A DNA stretch of 64,000 nt from CANKHA01 sp963731585 (GTDB lineage Bacteria > Pseudomonadota > Alphaproteobacteria > Rhizobiales > Xanthobacteraceae). Within the stretch, counting starts at the first letter, position 1. The number at the start of each line of letters is the position of its first letter. The notes beneath the pieces are model-generated. The model did no database searches. It was not told the origin of the DNA and saw only the letters and a program-made list of their open reading frames with translations. This document shows, piece after piece, positions 51,150 through 60,309 of this stretch. The stretch lies in the NCBI GenBank assembly GCA_963731585.1, contig CAVSWC010000001.1, positions 166,161 through 230,160 of the forward strand, read 5' to 3'. Position numbers and translations under genes: made by a program.

Positions 51150-51461
51150 CTAGAACGCAATTCCGAGCGCGCGCAGCAGCGCCGCCGCCGCCACGCCGAC
51201 CGCCACCGCAAGGAAACTGTTGCCGCGCCAAATCATCACGCCCGCCGCTGCCGCGACCGCGATTGCCGCGGCCGGCCCGCTACGGGCGACGATCGGCAGC
51301 ACCGTCGCCGCCACGATCGAGCCCGGCAGCGCTTCCAGCATCCGTTGCGTGCGCGTTGTCAGCGGCACATGCGCCATCACCCAGAATCCGGCAGCGCGCA
51401 TCAGATAGTTCATTGCCGCCATGGTGACGATCGCCAGCAGGGCCATCGGTTCAGCGCTCAT
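51150..51461 (-). CDS. azlD: AzlD family branched-chain amino acid exporter subunit
   Basis: 103 residues, four TM helices. NYLMRAAGFWVMAHVPL and RMLEALPGSIVAATVLPI are typical AzlD. It partners AzlC to export branched-chain amino acids or analogues. The start overlaps the azlC end by 11 bases. Last gene of the three-gene operon. Confidence 0.92.
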   Translation of the reverse strand: MSAEPMALLAIVTMAAMNYLMRAAGFWVMAHVPLTTRTQRMLEALPGSIVAATVLPIVARSGPAAAIAVAAAAGVMIWRGNSFLAVAVGVAAAALLRALGIAF

Positions 51462-52171
51462 CGACGAATCCCCCGGCGATGCCGCCCGCCACCGAGCCCG
51501 CTATGATGAACCACCAGCCGGGAATGAGCGCCGCGACCAGCAAGGCCACGCCTCCGGCGACCGCCCAAGGAATGGCGCGCCGCGCGCCGCGCCATAGCGG
51601 CACCAGCATCACCACGAAGAAGGCCGGCATGATCACATCGAGGCCGAAGGCTTTCTGATCGCTTACCAGCGCGCCGAGCAGATAACCCGGCACCACCGAG
51701 CCGACCCACAGCAGCCAGAAAGCAAGGCCGCCGCCCACCAGGATGGAGGCGTCGCGTCCGCCGCCTGCGTGATAGCCCATTGCAATCAGCCAGCCCGGAT
51801 CGGTGACGGTGAACAACGCCGGGTAGCTCTGCCATGAGGGCAAAGTGCCGAACCACGGCCGCAACGCCGCAGTCATCAGTATGAAGCGCATGTTGACGGT
51901 GGCGGTGACCAAGCCCGACAGCCGCGATGCCGGCGAAAGTGGCGATCTCGGGCCACATCTCGAGTGCGACGAATTGCGAGGCGCCGGCATACACCAAAGC
52001 GCTCATCAGCGTCGCTTCCAGCAGGCTCAAGCCCTTTTGCGCCGCGAGCGCGCCGAAGGCCGCGCCGAACATCAGCATGCCCGGCATCACCGGCAGCGCG
52101 AGCCGCGCGCCCTCGATCAAGCCGGTCCACGACCAGTAGGCCGCGCCGCCGCTGGCAGGAGTTTCCGGCAT
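51451..52171 (-). CDS. azlC: AzlC family branched-chain amino acid exporter, frameshifted
   Basis: About 240 residues. EGARLALPVMPGMLMFGAAFGALA and MSALVYAGASQF identify AzlC. One slip near 51925 changes frame before GLVTATVNMRFILMTAAL, after which the rest of the helices follow to the stop at 51451. ATG 52171 overlaps the upstream metallo-hydrolase stop (TAATG). With AzlD it forms the exporter. Confidence 0.92.
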
Positions 52172-52869
52172 TAAATGGAAAACGCCTTGCCCTTTTCCGG
52201 CACGATTACCTTGGTGGCGGCGTCCTTCATCTCGGCCACGAATTGATCCGCGCTCTGGTCGATGATCGGGAAGGAGCCGTAGTGGCAGGGTATCACCGCA
52301 TCGAGCTTGAAGAAGCGCCTGACCGCAAACGCCGCCGTTTTCGCACCCATGGTGAAACGGTCGCCGATCGGCACCATCGCCACTTTGGGCTGATGCAGCT
52401 CGTTGATCAGCGCCATATCGCCGAACACGTCGGTGTCGCCCATGTGGTAGACCGTCGGCTCGCCCGCCGCCTTGACGATCACGCCGCAGGGATTGCCAAG
52501 GTAGATCGGCATCCCGTCTGCTATGTCACCGGATGAATGGTCGGCTCGCACCAGCGTCACGGTGAAGTCGCCCAGCTTGGTCGTGCCCCCGGTATTCATC
52601 GGATTGAGATTCTGCAGCCCCTTGCCGACCAGCCACATCCCAAGATCGAAATTCGCAGTCACCGTCGCTCCGGTGTGTTTAGCGATGTCGAGCGTGTCGC
52701 CGACATGGTCGCCATGACCATGGGTCAGCAGGATATGGCTGACGCCTTTCATCGCCGCCGCCCTGTCGGAGGCGAATGCCGGATTGCCGGTGAAGAAAGG
52801 ATCGATCAGTACCGCCTGGCCCTTGAAGTCGAGGCGAAAGGCGGAATGTCCGTACCAGGTGATCTGCAT
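52171..52869 (-). CDS. UPF0173-type metal-dependent hydrolase (metallo-beta-lactamase fold)
   Basis: 232 residues, intact. MQITWYGHSAFRLDFKGQ at the start, THGHGDHVGDT (HxHxDH), VYHMGDTDVFGDM, and CHYGSFPII near the end are the metal ligands and family marks of UPF0173/YtkL-like proteins. The substrate is unknown. ATG 52869 has AAAGGAA upstream. First gene of the operon with azlC and azlD. Confidence 0.92.
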   Translation of the reverse strand: MQITWYGHSAFRLDFKGQAVLIDPFFTGNPAFASDRAAAMKGVSHILLTHGHGDHVGDTLDIAKHTGATVTANFDLGMWLVGKGLQNLNPMNTGGTTKLGDFTVTLVRADHSSGDIADGMPIYLGNPCGVIVKAAGEPTVYHMGDTDVFGDMALINELHQPKVAMVPIGDRFTMGAKTAAFAVRRFFKLDAVIPCHYGSFPIIDQSADQFVAEMKDAATKVIVPEKGKAFSI

Positions 52870-52964
52870 GACAGGTTCCTTTGGCGGCAGCCTTTGCGGA
52901 AGACGGCGCGAGAATAGCGGCAGCGATGGTAGGATCAACCGCGGCGGTGTGATAGCCAACCGGC

Positions 52965-53555
52965 ATGCCGGCGCCGATTATTCCCCTGATTGAAGCCGTG
53001 GCCCTTTGGCCGCCGCGCGGCGCGCTGATCGGGATCGACCTCGGCACCAAAACCATCGGCGTTGCGGTCTCCGATCCCGACCGCAAGCTCGGTACCGGGG
53101 TGGAGACCATCGCGCGCAAGAACTTCACCACCGACGCCAGGCGCCTGCTGCAACTCGCCACTGAGCGCAGCGCGGTCGGCTTCGTGCTCGGGCTGCCGAT
53201 CAACATGGACGGCGGCGAAGGCCCGCGCGCGCAATCCACCCGCGCTTTTGCGCGCAATCTCGCGAAATTGACCGAACTGCCGATCGCTTTGTGGGACGAG
53301 CGGCTTTCCACCGCCGCGGTGGAGCGCGAGCTGATCGCAGCCGATGCCAGCCGCGCCCGGCGCGCCGAGGTCATCGACCAGCATGCGGCCGCCTACATCC
53401 TGCAAGGCGCGCTCGATCGGCTGGCGGAGCGCAAAAGTTATCCGTCTCCCTGGGGCGGCGTGTCGGACGCGTTCTCTTCCTTCCCGATCCATCTTTCAAA
53501 CAGCCAAGTCTTTCGTTTTCGTCATGCCTGCACTTGTTGCGGGCATCTCGCTTAG
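52965..53555 (+). CDS. ruvX: Putative pre-16S rRNA nuclease / Holliday junction resolvase YqgF
   Basis: RNase H-like fold: GIDLGTKTIGVAVSD at the start, FVLGLPINMDGGEG, LWDERLSTAAVERELI, and DQHAAAYILQGALDRL at the normal C-terminus. The family is about 155-165 residues. Here the frame runs on to 196 because no stop follows; the tail reads through a palindromic repeat (RHACTCCGHLA), so it is not native. YqgF processes the 5' end of 16S rRNA and is linked to recombination. ATG 52965. Confidence 0.93.
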   Translation: MPAPIIPLIEAVALWPPRGALIGIDLGTKTIGVAVSDPDRKLGTGVETIARKNFTTDARRLLQLATERSAVGFVLGLPINMDGGEGPRAQSTRAFARNLAKLTELPIALWDERLSTAAVERELIAADASRARRAEVIDQHAAAYILQGALDRLAERKSYPSPWGGVSDAFSSFPIHLSNSQVFRFRHACTCCGHLA

Positions 53556-53668
53556 GCGAGCAGTGCCTTGATTATCGGGATGGCCGGAACAAGTCCGACC
53601 TGTGCGCAATTCGGGCTTGCACGAATTGCGGTGGCATCCACGTTCTTCAATTCAACACGCACCAACTT

Positions 53669-53885
53669 CTCCCCTCATGGTGAGGAGCATCGCGCAGCGA
53701 TGCGTCTCGAACCATAGAGGCCGCTGCCCATCCTTCGAGACGGCGCTATCGTCGGCTCCTCTGGATGAGGTGGAATGTTTTGCGCGGTCACAATGTCAAA
53801 CAGCGCAAGCGCGTCGCTCGTCTCGATCATGGCCCGGGCCTGCATCCTGAGACGGCGCTTCGCGCCTCCTCTGGATGAGGTGGAA
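53669..53885. repeat. Dispersed palindromic repeats, family 2, inverted and nested copies
   Basis: CCTCATGGTGAGGAGCATCGCGCAGCGATGCGTCTCGAACCATAGAGG, then CCATCCTTCGAGACGGCG...CTCCTCTGGATGAGG, then a third partial copy at 53846-53885. This is a small repeat cluster downstream of ruvX. Confidence 0.78.
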
Positions 53886-53944
53886 TGTGCACTGTCACAA
53901 TGTCAAACGCCCGTGCGTATGCCCGCTCCCGGCATCCATCTTCT

Positions 53945-54400
53945 TGCGAAGAGAGCTGGATCGCCGGATCAAGTCCGGCGATGACGGAGCAAGCCAACGC
54001 TCCGCCGGCCCGTGTTTTCGTCAGGCGGCGGGTGCACCTGTTTTCATATCCCTCAACCCGAGGGAGCGGAGCGCCGACAGGCGCATCAACAATTCCACGC
54101 TTGCGAGGCGCGGGCGTGTCTTGCGAGACACGCTCGCCTCTCGGCGCTCCACCGCGGCGGTTTTTGCCGTCGGGACTGCTCCGTCCGACACCCGGACCGA
54201 CCTTTCGGCCTGATCCCGCAGGCTTCCGCCTGCGTTCGTCCGGGAGCGTCTGCCACGCGGCGGGCCCTCGTAGTAGGGCCGGGCAGCAACCCCGAGGCTC
54301 CCGGAGATGGCTTGCGAAACCATCCGCAGGCGCCGCACCCGCTCCGCCAATCAAGACGCCTCATGATGGCGCCCTCGGAATGAGCAGGCAGCAACAGGAT
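53945..54400. other. Strongly structured non-coding stretch (candidate RNA or composite repeat)
   Basis: It begins with a family 4 fragment (GCCGGATCAAGTCCGGCGATGACGG). Then comes a chain of hairpins: 54105-54140 (GAGGCG..GCGTGTCT-TGCG-AGACACGC..CGCCTC), 54217-54234 (CGCAGGC-TTCC-GCCTGCG), 54263-54280 (GGCCCT-CGTAGT-AGGGCC) and a weaker GATGG/CCATC pair near 54305. Open frames on both strands show no protein-like content. It may be a large dispersed repeat of this genus or a transcribed structured RNA. Confidence 0.5.
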
Positions 54401-54543
54401 ACAGGAGTCCTCTGCGAAAACAGGCGGCATGCCGGGGATATCCCAAGATCAATGCAAGAGCTTGTTCCTATTCGGAAAAACCTGTGCGTAGCGTGGGATA
54501 ACAGTGCCCGTGCGGGCTAACATGTAGACCAACGCATCCATGG

Positions 54544-56175
54544 CTAATCCGGCAGTACCCGCGCCAGCAGCAGCGCGGCTTCCTCGCCGCTTAAATCGCT
54601 CGTGCCGAAATTGCGCGCCGCGCCGGCCGGTAAGCCGCGTGCGCGCAAATATCGCCGCGATGTCCGGTGCGCTGCGATGCAGGGCGGCCGCGGCGGCGAG
54701 CAGCGCCAGCCGTTCCACCGCGGCGCGCGCCTGCGCTTCGGCGTTGTCGCCCGCGAGGGTGCGCTGGATGAATTGCACGGCTTCGCCGGCGCCGGGCAGA
54801 CCCGCCGCCTCGCGCGCAAGCCCGCTGAGCGTCTCTTGCGCGCCCTCGCCTTCGCTGCGCATGGCGCGCAGCACGTCCAGGCACATCACGTTGCCGGAGC
54901 CTTCCCAGATCGCGTTCACCGGGGCCTCGCGGAAGAGCCGCGGCAGAATGCTGCTCTCTTCCACGTAGCCATTGCCGCCCAGGCATTCCATGGCTTCGTA
55001 GGTGAAAGCGGGCGCGGCCTTGCAGATCCAGTATTTGGCCGCCGGCGTCAGCAGGCGCGCGAGACTTGCTTCACTTTCATCGCCCGCCGAAAGATCGAAG
55101 GCGCGGCACAGCCGCATCACCAGCGCCAGTGCGCCTTCCACCTCCAGCGCGAGATCGGCCAGCACGCTGCGCATCATCGGCTGCTCGAGCAACAGCTTGC
55201 CGAACACGCGCCGGTGCCGTGCGTTGTGCAGCGCCTGCACCAGCGCCGCGCGCATCAGCCCCGCGGAAGCGATGGCGCAATCCAGCCGCGTCAGCTGCAC
55301 CATCTTCAGGATGGTGCGGATGCCCTTGCCTTCCTCGCCGACGCGCACTGCGTAAGCATTGCTCGAACTCCACTTCCGCGGAGGCATTGGAGCGGTTGCC
55401 GGTTTTATCTTTCAATTTCCGGAAATGCAGGGCGTTGACGCTGCCGTCGGGACGAAATCGCGGCATGAAGAAACAGGTCAGTCCGCCCGGCGCCTGCGCC
55501 AGCACTAAAAAGGCATCCGACATCGGCGCGGACATGAACCATTTCTCTCCCGTGATGCGGTAGCCATCGCCGTCCGCCACCGCCCGGGTGCGATTGGCGC
55601 GCACGTCGGTGCCGCCCTGTCTTTCCGTCATGCCCATCCCGAGCGTCATGGCGGATTTCTCCCACCATGGGCGAAAGCTCGGGTCGTAACTGCGCGAGGT
55701 GATCTTCGGCATCAGCATGGCTGCAAGCGCCGGCTCCCCCGCCAGCGCCGCCACCGAGGCGCGCGTCATGGTGATCGGGCACATGTGCCCGTTCTCCACC
55801 TGCGCCACCATGAAATAGCGCGCCGCCCGCGCGACCTCGGCCGGCGCAGGCGCCGCCGTCGCGTCTGCGCGCCAGGTCATGGCATGCAGCCCTGCCGCCA
55901 TGCTGTCGGTCATGAAGCGATGATAGGCGGCGATGGAATTCGACCACGCCGGCATCGAGCCGCGGCGGATTCTTGTCGGCGAGGCGCGCCTGTTCGATCA
56001 GCTCCGCCCTGCCCCAGTGCCGTCCGAAGGACGACAGCGCCTGCGCTTCTGCGCCTGCGCCGTTGGCGGCGACCGCCTCCTGCAGCGGCCGGTCGATGGC
56101 GAAAAGATCGACATCGCCGAACGGCGGAGCTTGATTGAAGTCTTCCGGTGGATCGGACTGCGGCGAGCCGGGCAT
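54544..56175 (-). CDS. AidB-like acyl-CoA dehydrogenase, frameshifted
   Basis: About 545 residues from ATG 56175. The N-terminal extension (NQAPPFGDVDLFAIDRPLQE) is the mark of the AidB/isovaleryl-CoA dehydrogenase-like group. FAD and active-site motifs are MTLGMGMTERQGGTDVRAN, GEKWFMSAPMSDAFLVLAQA, YEAMECLGGNGYVEE and AIWEGSGNVM. Three slips, near 55960, 55370 and 54610. AidB is a DNA-alkylation-response flavoprotein; whether this member shares that role or acts on acyl-CoA cannot be decided here. Divergent from pyrB. Confidence 0.88.
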
Positions 56176-56307
56176 GGCGATTTACCACGTTTTGCTTGAC
56201 GTTATCACGGATCGTTACCGTTACGGCGCCAAACGGCGGGGACATTGTCCCGCCTTCCCTCCGCCCGCCTTGCGTTGGCCCCGATCAGCGCCTAAGACAG
56301 CGTTTTA

Positions 56308-57261
56308 ATGAACATTGCGCCGAAGTCCTCCTTCGTCCTCAGCCAGCGCCATTTGCTGGGCATCGAAGGGCTTTCCCGCGAGGATATCATCGGCCTCCTC
56401 GATCTTTCCGAGGAATTCGTCGACCTCAACCGCCAGATCGAGAAAAAGACCGCGACGCTGCGCGGCCGCACGCTGGTGAACCTCTTCTTCGAGGTATCCA
56501 CCCGCACCCAGGCTTCGTTCGAGCTGGCCGGCAAGCGGCTCGGCGCCGATGTCATGAACATGTCGGTCAACTCGTCCTCCATGCGCAAGGGTGAGACGCT
56601 GATCGACACCGCGATCACCCTCAATGCCATGCGGCCCGACATTATAGTCGTGCGCCACCACGCCTCCGGCGCGGTCGAGCTGCTCGCCCGCAAGGTCGAC
56701 TGCTCGGTGATCAATGCCGGCGACGGCTCGCATGAGCACCCGACCCAGGCATTGCTCGATGCGCTCACCATCCGCCGCCGCAAGGGCCGTATCGAAGGGC
56801 TGACGATCGCGATCTGCGGCGACATCCTGCATTCGCGCGTGGCGCGCTCCAACATCATCCTGCTCAACACACTGGGCGCGCGCGTGCGCGTGGTGGCGCC
56901 TTCGACCCTGCTGCCGCCCGGCATCGAGCGCTTCGGCGTGGAAGCCACCCGCGACATGCGCGAGGGTCTGGCCGGCGCCGACATCGTGATGATGCTGCGG
57001 CTGCAGAAGGAGCGGATGAGCGGCTCCTTCATCCCCTCGATGGGCGAGTTCTCGCATTTTTTCGGCCTCGACGAGAAGAAGCTGAGCTACGCCAAGCCCG
57101 ACGCCCTGGTGATGCATCCCGGACCGATGAACCGCGGCATCGAGATCGACACGGCGGTGGCGGACGGCGCGCAGTCGTTGATCCGCGAGCAGGTGGAGAT
57201 GGGCGTCGCCGTGCGCATGGCCGTGCTGGAAGCGCTCTCGAGGCATCTGCCCAATGCGTGA
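56308..57261 (+). CDS. pyrB: Aspartate carbamoyltransferase catalytic subunit
   Basis: 317 residues, intact. Forms carbamoyl-aspartate in pyrimidine synthesis. FFEVSTRTQASFELA binds carbamoyl phosphate; also HEHPTQALLDALTI, ICGDILHSRVARS and MHPGPMNRGIEI. ATG 56308. No pyrI regulatory subunit is visible. It is followed after 76 bases, including a short family 3 palindrome, by the dihydroorotase-like gene, the usual pairing for class A aspartate transcarbamoylases. Confidence 0.96.
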   Translation: MNIAPKSSFVLSQRHLLGIEGLSREDIIGLLDLSEEFVDLNRQIEKKTATLRGRTLVNLFFEVSTRTQASFELAGKRLGADVMNMSVNSSSMRKGETLIDTAITLNAMRPDIIVVRHHASGAVELLARKVDCSVINAGDGSHEHPTQALLDALTIRRRKGRIEGLTIAICGDILHSRVARSNIILLNTLGARVRVVAPSTLLPPGIERFGVEATRDMREGLAGADIVMMLRLQKERMSGSFIPSMGEFSHFFGLDEKKLSYAKPDALVMHPGPMNRGIEIDTAVADGAQSLIREQVEMGVAVRMAVLEALSRHLPNA

Positions 57262-57288
57262 CATGAGACGCGGTGAGTGTTGTTGCTG

Positions 57289-57310
57289 TCTCCCCCCTTG
57301 CGGGGGAGGG
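57289..57310. repeat. Short family 3 palindrome between pyrB and pyrC
   Basis: CTCCCCCCTTGCGGGGGAGG. It forms a hairpin inside the pyrB-pyrC transcript. Confidence 0.6.
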
Positions 57311-57337
57311 AGCCGCATCGCAGGCGTGGAGTAAGCT

Positions 57338-58641
57338 GTGCTGTCCGACCGCCGCCCCATCCTGCTCGCGAACGCCCGCATCATCGATCCGTCGCGCGAT
57401 CTCGATATTCCCGGCGACCTGCTGATCGCCGACGGCGTCATCCGCGAAGCCAAGCGCGGGATCGGCGCGGCCGGGGTGCCGGAAGGCACCGAGGTCGTTG
57501 ACTGCCGCGGCCGCGTCGTCGCGCCCGGCCTGATCGACATGCGCGCTTTCATCGGCGAGCCGGGCGCGGGTCACCGCGAGACGCTTGCGACCGCGGCCCA
57601 GGCGGCAGCCGCCGGCGGCGTCACCACCATTGTCTGCCAACCCGACACCACGCCGGTGATCGACGATCCGGCCATCGTGGACTTCGTGCTGCGGCGCGCG
57701 CGCGACACCGCCATCGTGCATATCCATCCGATGGCTGCGCTGACCAAAGGAATGAAAGGCGAGGAGATGACCGAGATCGGCCTGTTGAAGGCCGCCGGCG
57801 CACTCGCCTTCACTGATGGCGACAAGAGCGTCACCAACGCGCAGGTGATGCGCCGCGCACTGACTTATGCCGGCGACTTCGACGCGCTGATCGTGCATCA
57901 CACGGAAGATCCCGATCTTGTCGGCGAAGGCGTGATGAACGAGGGCGAATATGCCGCCCGGCTCGGCCTGATGGGCGTGCCGCGCGCGGCCGAAACCATC
58001 ATACTGGAACGCGACGTGCGGCTGCTGGAATTGACGGGCGGGCGCTATCACGCCGCCTCGCTCACCTGTGGCGAAAGTCTCGACGTCTTGCGCCGCGCCA
58101 AGCAAGAGGGTTTGTCGATCACGGCTTCGGCCTCGATCAATCACCTCACGCTCAACGATAACGACATCGGGCCCTACCGCACCTTCCTGAAGCTCGCGCC
58201 GCCTTTGCGCTGCAGAGGACGACCGCGCCATGCTGGTGGGCGCAGTCGGATCGGGACTCGATCGACGTCATCATGTCGGACCACAATCCGCAGGATGTGG
58301 AAACCAAGCGCCTGCCCTTCGCGGAGGCGGCCGCTGGCGCCATCGGCATCGAGACCATGCTCTCGGCCGGGCTGCGGCTGATGCACAGCGGCGAGCTTAC
58401 GCTGATCACCTTGCTGAAGGCGATGTCGAGCCGGCCGGCCGAGATCCTCGGCCTGCCCGGCGGCACGCTGCGCACCGGCGCGCCGGCGGACGTGATCGTG
58501 TTCGATCCCGACCTGCCCTGGGTGCTCGATCCCACCGAGCTGAAGTCGAAATGCAAGAACACGCCCTTCGATGAGGCCAAGATGCAGGGCCGCGTGGTGC
58601 GCACGATCGTCGCCGGCCGCACCGTCTATGAATACGTTTGA
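57338..58641 (+). CDS. pyrC: Dihydroorotase-like protein (PyrC' type, HxH motif lost), frameshifted
   Basis: About 433 residues from GTG 57338. Type I dihydroorotase fold: ILLANARIIDPSRDLD, VVAPGLIDMRAFIGEPG, ASASINHLTLNDNDIGPYRT, VIMSDHNPQDVETK. The metal-binding His-x-His expected after GLID (DxHxHxREPG) is replaced by MRAF. In Pseudomonas, such PyrC' proteins are inactive and serve as structural partners of PyrB in an ATCase dodecamer; the same is inferred here, so a second active pyrC should exist elsewhere. Two slips, at about 58207 (extra T) and 58243, break the frame. Confidence 0.9.
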
Positions 58642-58655
58642 GCCGCGATCTAATC

Positions 58656-59264
58656 ATGTTCGGCTCGCCCTATCCTCACATCCTGCTCGCGCTGGCCTTT
58701 CGGCTATCTGCTCGGCTCCATTCCCTTCGGCCTGCTGCTGACCAAGCTGACCGGAGGACCCGACTTGCGCGCGGTCGGCTCGGGCAATATCGGCGCGACC
58801 AATGTATTGCGCACCGGCCGCAAGGCGCTGGCGGCGGCGACGCTGCTCGGCGACATGCTGAAAGGCACGGTCGCTGTTCTGCTCGCGCAGCAATTCGGGC
58901 TCGGCGCCGCCATCGCCGGCGGCCTGGCGGCCGGGCTCGGCGCTTTCCTCGGCCATCTCTTTCCGGTGTGGCTGCGCTTCAAAGGCGGCAAGGGCGTCGC
59001 GACTTATATCGGCGTGTTGCTCGCGCTGGCGTGGCAGGCGGTGCTCGTCTTCGGCGTGATCTGGATCGCGGTGGCAGCGGCCACGCGTTACTCGTCGCTC
59101 GCGGCACTGATCGCCAGCGCGGCGGTCACGCCCGCGATCTGGTGGTTCTGGGCTATCCCGCCGAAGCCGTGCTGTTTTTCATTCTGACGGCGCTGATCTG
59201 GTACATGCACCGCGCCAATATCGAACGCCTGCTCAACGGCACCGAAGGCAAGATCGGAAGTTAG
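58656..59264 (+). CDS. plsY: Acyl-phosphate glycerol-3-phosphate acyltransferase PlsY, frameshifted
   Basis: About 202 residues from ATG 58656. Five TM helices, with PlsY loops GSIPFGLLL, VGSGNIGATNVLRTGRKALA, and GHLFPVWLRFKGGKGVATY. Transfers the acyl group from acyl phosphate to glycerol-3-phosphate, starting phospholipid synthesis. One extra T at about 58700 (TTTCGG) and one slip near 59150 split it. It is normally followed directly by dprA in this group; here an island intervenes. Confidence 0.93.
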   Translation: MFGSPYPHILLALAFRLSARLHSLRPAADQADRRTRLARGRLGQYRRDQCIAHRPQGAGGGDAARRHAERHGRCSARAAIRARRRHRRRPGGRARRFPRPSLSGVAALQRRQGRRDLYRRVARAGVAGGARLRRDLDRGGSGHALLVARGTDRQRGGHARDLVVLGYPAEAVLFFILTALIWYMHRANIERLLNGTEGKIGS

Positions 59265-59330
59265 GCAAGAGCGAAAAGCTGGCCGCACCCCTTCGCCTTC
59301 CGTCCGCTTTGGGATATCAAAAACTTCTCC

Positions 59331-59356
59331 AACAAAAAGGCCCCGTAAAAGGGGCT
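59331..59356 (-). terminator. Rho-independent terminator of the small basic peptide gene
   Basis: Read on the minus strand: GCCCC-TTTTAC-GGGGC followed by CTTTTTGTT, 26 bases after the peptide stop. The T-run is only on this strand, so the terminator serves minus-strand transcription. Confidence 0.75.
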
Positions 59357-59381
59357 TGCGACGATATGCGGAATTGCCGAA

Positions 59382-59546
59382 TCAGTTCGAAAAGGCTACG
59401 CGCCCGGTAGGCAATCCGCTTCGCAAAATTCTTCCAAGAGCAAAAGAGCGAAGCGGATTGCCTACCGGTGCAACCGCTTTTTTTCGTCGCGCTTTTACGC
59501 CCGCAGCTTTATGCGGCGGCCTCTTGGTCAGTTTTCTGTACGACAT
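59382..59546 (-). CDS. 54-residue basic peptide, unknown function
   Basis: ATG 59546 is preceded by AGGAGCC eight bases upstream; a TAGAAT-like -10 lies about 35 bases further up. The product is strongly basic (MSYRKLTKRPPHKAAG, VKARRKKAV) and ends GRVAFSN. A rho-independent terminator follows 26 bases after the stop. Inside the gene is a perfect 21-bp inverted repeat, so VGNPLRS and LRSGLPTG are encoded by complementary arms. It is the only minus-strand gene between plsY and the DUF3800 pair. RNA binding is possible from the charge; no family is recognised. Confidence 0.55.
   Translation of the reverse strand: MSYRKLTKRPPHKAAGVKARRKKAVAPVGNPLRSFALGRILRSGLPTGRVAFSN
59404..59468. repeat. Perfect 21-bp inverted repeat, 23-base loop
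   Basis: The arms CGGTAGGCAATCCGCTTCGC (59405-59424) and GCGAAGCGGATTGCCTACCG (59448-59467) plus one flanking C/G pair are exactly complementary. The repeat lies within the small basic peptide gene and has no T-run, so it is not a terminator. Confidence 0.9.
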
Positions 59547-59825
59547 TTTCAGGCTCCTATTTGAGCTATTGATTGCTTATTTATTCTAACAGATTCTCGC
59601 GAACTCGGCGATAAACCGGACCAGCTATTTTGTATCGCTTGCAACCGCGCAGTCATTCCGATCGCGGCGAGATACCGCTACGTCACATAACACGTCGCAG
59701 CGTGCCACCAAAAAATCTTTGGTATGTCTCCTCGGATATCAAATGCGAGGCGATATGTCCCGAATGATTGTGAAAATATTCGTCTGGCAGCCTGGGCACA
59801 GGCGGGTACTTGAAGGGGGGATTCT

Positions 59826-60302
59826 ATGAAGGACGGCAACGAATACCGGTGGGAGTATTCTTCACTTTCACGTTTCGGCAATTTTGTCTGGACGCGAATA
59901 GTTGACCCTTTGCTGAGGACCTTCGCCGGCGACGATCTCACCATGCTGAGGCGGCTTAGAGGCCTCATTCAAGTCATAGTCCTCGTTGCGGCGCTTCTGG
60001 CCGCGTTAAGCGTGGCTTATAATCCAAGCAAGCTTCTCACAACTTCGGGGCTGCTATTCGACATCGCCGGGGTCTTGCGTCTATTCCTTCTCGAGGAGCT
60101 TACTGATGCGCTTTCGGGCTTCAAGCCAAACAAGTATGGCAACCTTCCATCTGTCGCCATGCGCGAGCTCATAATGCCGGAGGCCGTTGGACCGTATGAC
60201 ACGACTTCGAATTACGTGAGCCTCTTCTACTACCAGAAGCGCGGCGTCCTCTTTCTTTTCATCGGGTTCGCTCTGCAGCTTATCGGCGGGCTCGTGGGAT
60301 AA
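59826..60302 (+). CDS. Two-TM membrane protein paired with DUF3800 gene
   Basis: 158 residues, intact. A polar N-terminus with aromatic residues (YRWEYSSLSRFGNFVWTRI) is followed by a TM helix (about residues 48-65). A middle region has FLLEELTDALSGFKPNKYG, and a second TM lies at the end. ATG 59826 follows AAGGGGGG. The DUF3800 gene begins seven bases after its stop, so they form an operon. No domain is recognised. Codon use and base composition are less GC-rich than the core genes, which fits an acquired cassette. Confidence 0.78.
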   Translation: MKDGNEYRWEYSSLSRFGNFVWTRIVDPLLRTFAGDDLTMLRRLRGLIQVIVLVAALLAALSVAYNPSKLLTTSGLLFDIAGVLRLFLLEELTDALSGFKPNKYGNLPSVAMRELIMPEAVGPYDTTSNYVSLFYYQKRGVLFLFIGFALQLIGGLVG

Positions 60303-60309
60303 AGTACGG

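Noticed and set aside
53885..54520. Several long ORFs on both strands in the structured region
   Set aside because: The frames follow hairpin and repeat sequence (for example PGPTFRPDPAGFRLRSSG) and look like repeat translations, not proteins.
59331..59468. Integration (att) site or insertion sequence at the island edge
   Set aside because: No integrase or transposase, no flanking direct repeat and no tRNA target were found, although the inverted repeat is striking.
59356..59589. 77-codon plus-strand ORF ending in a hydrophobic segment
   Set aside because: It lacks a ribosome site and covers the inverted repeat and the minus-strand peptide gene, which has a better start, stop and terminator.
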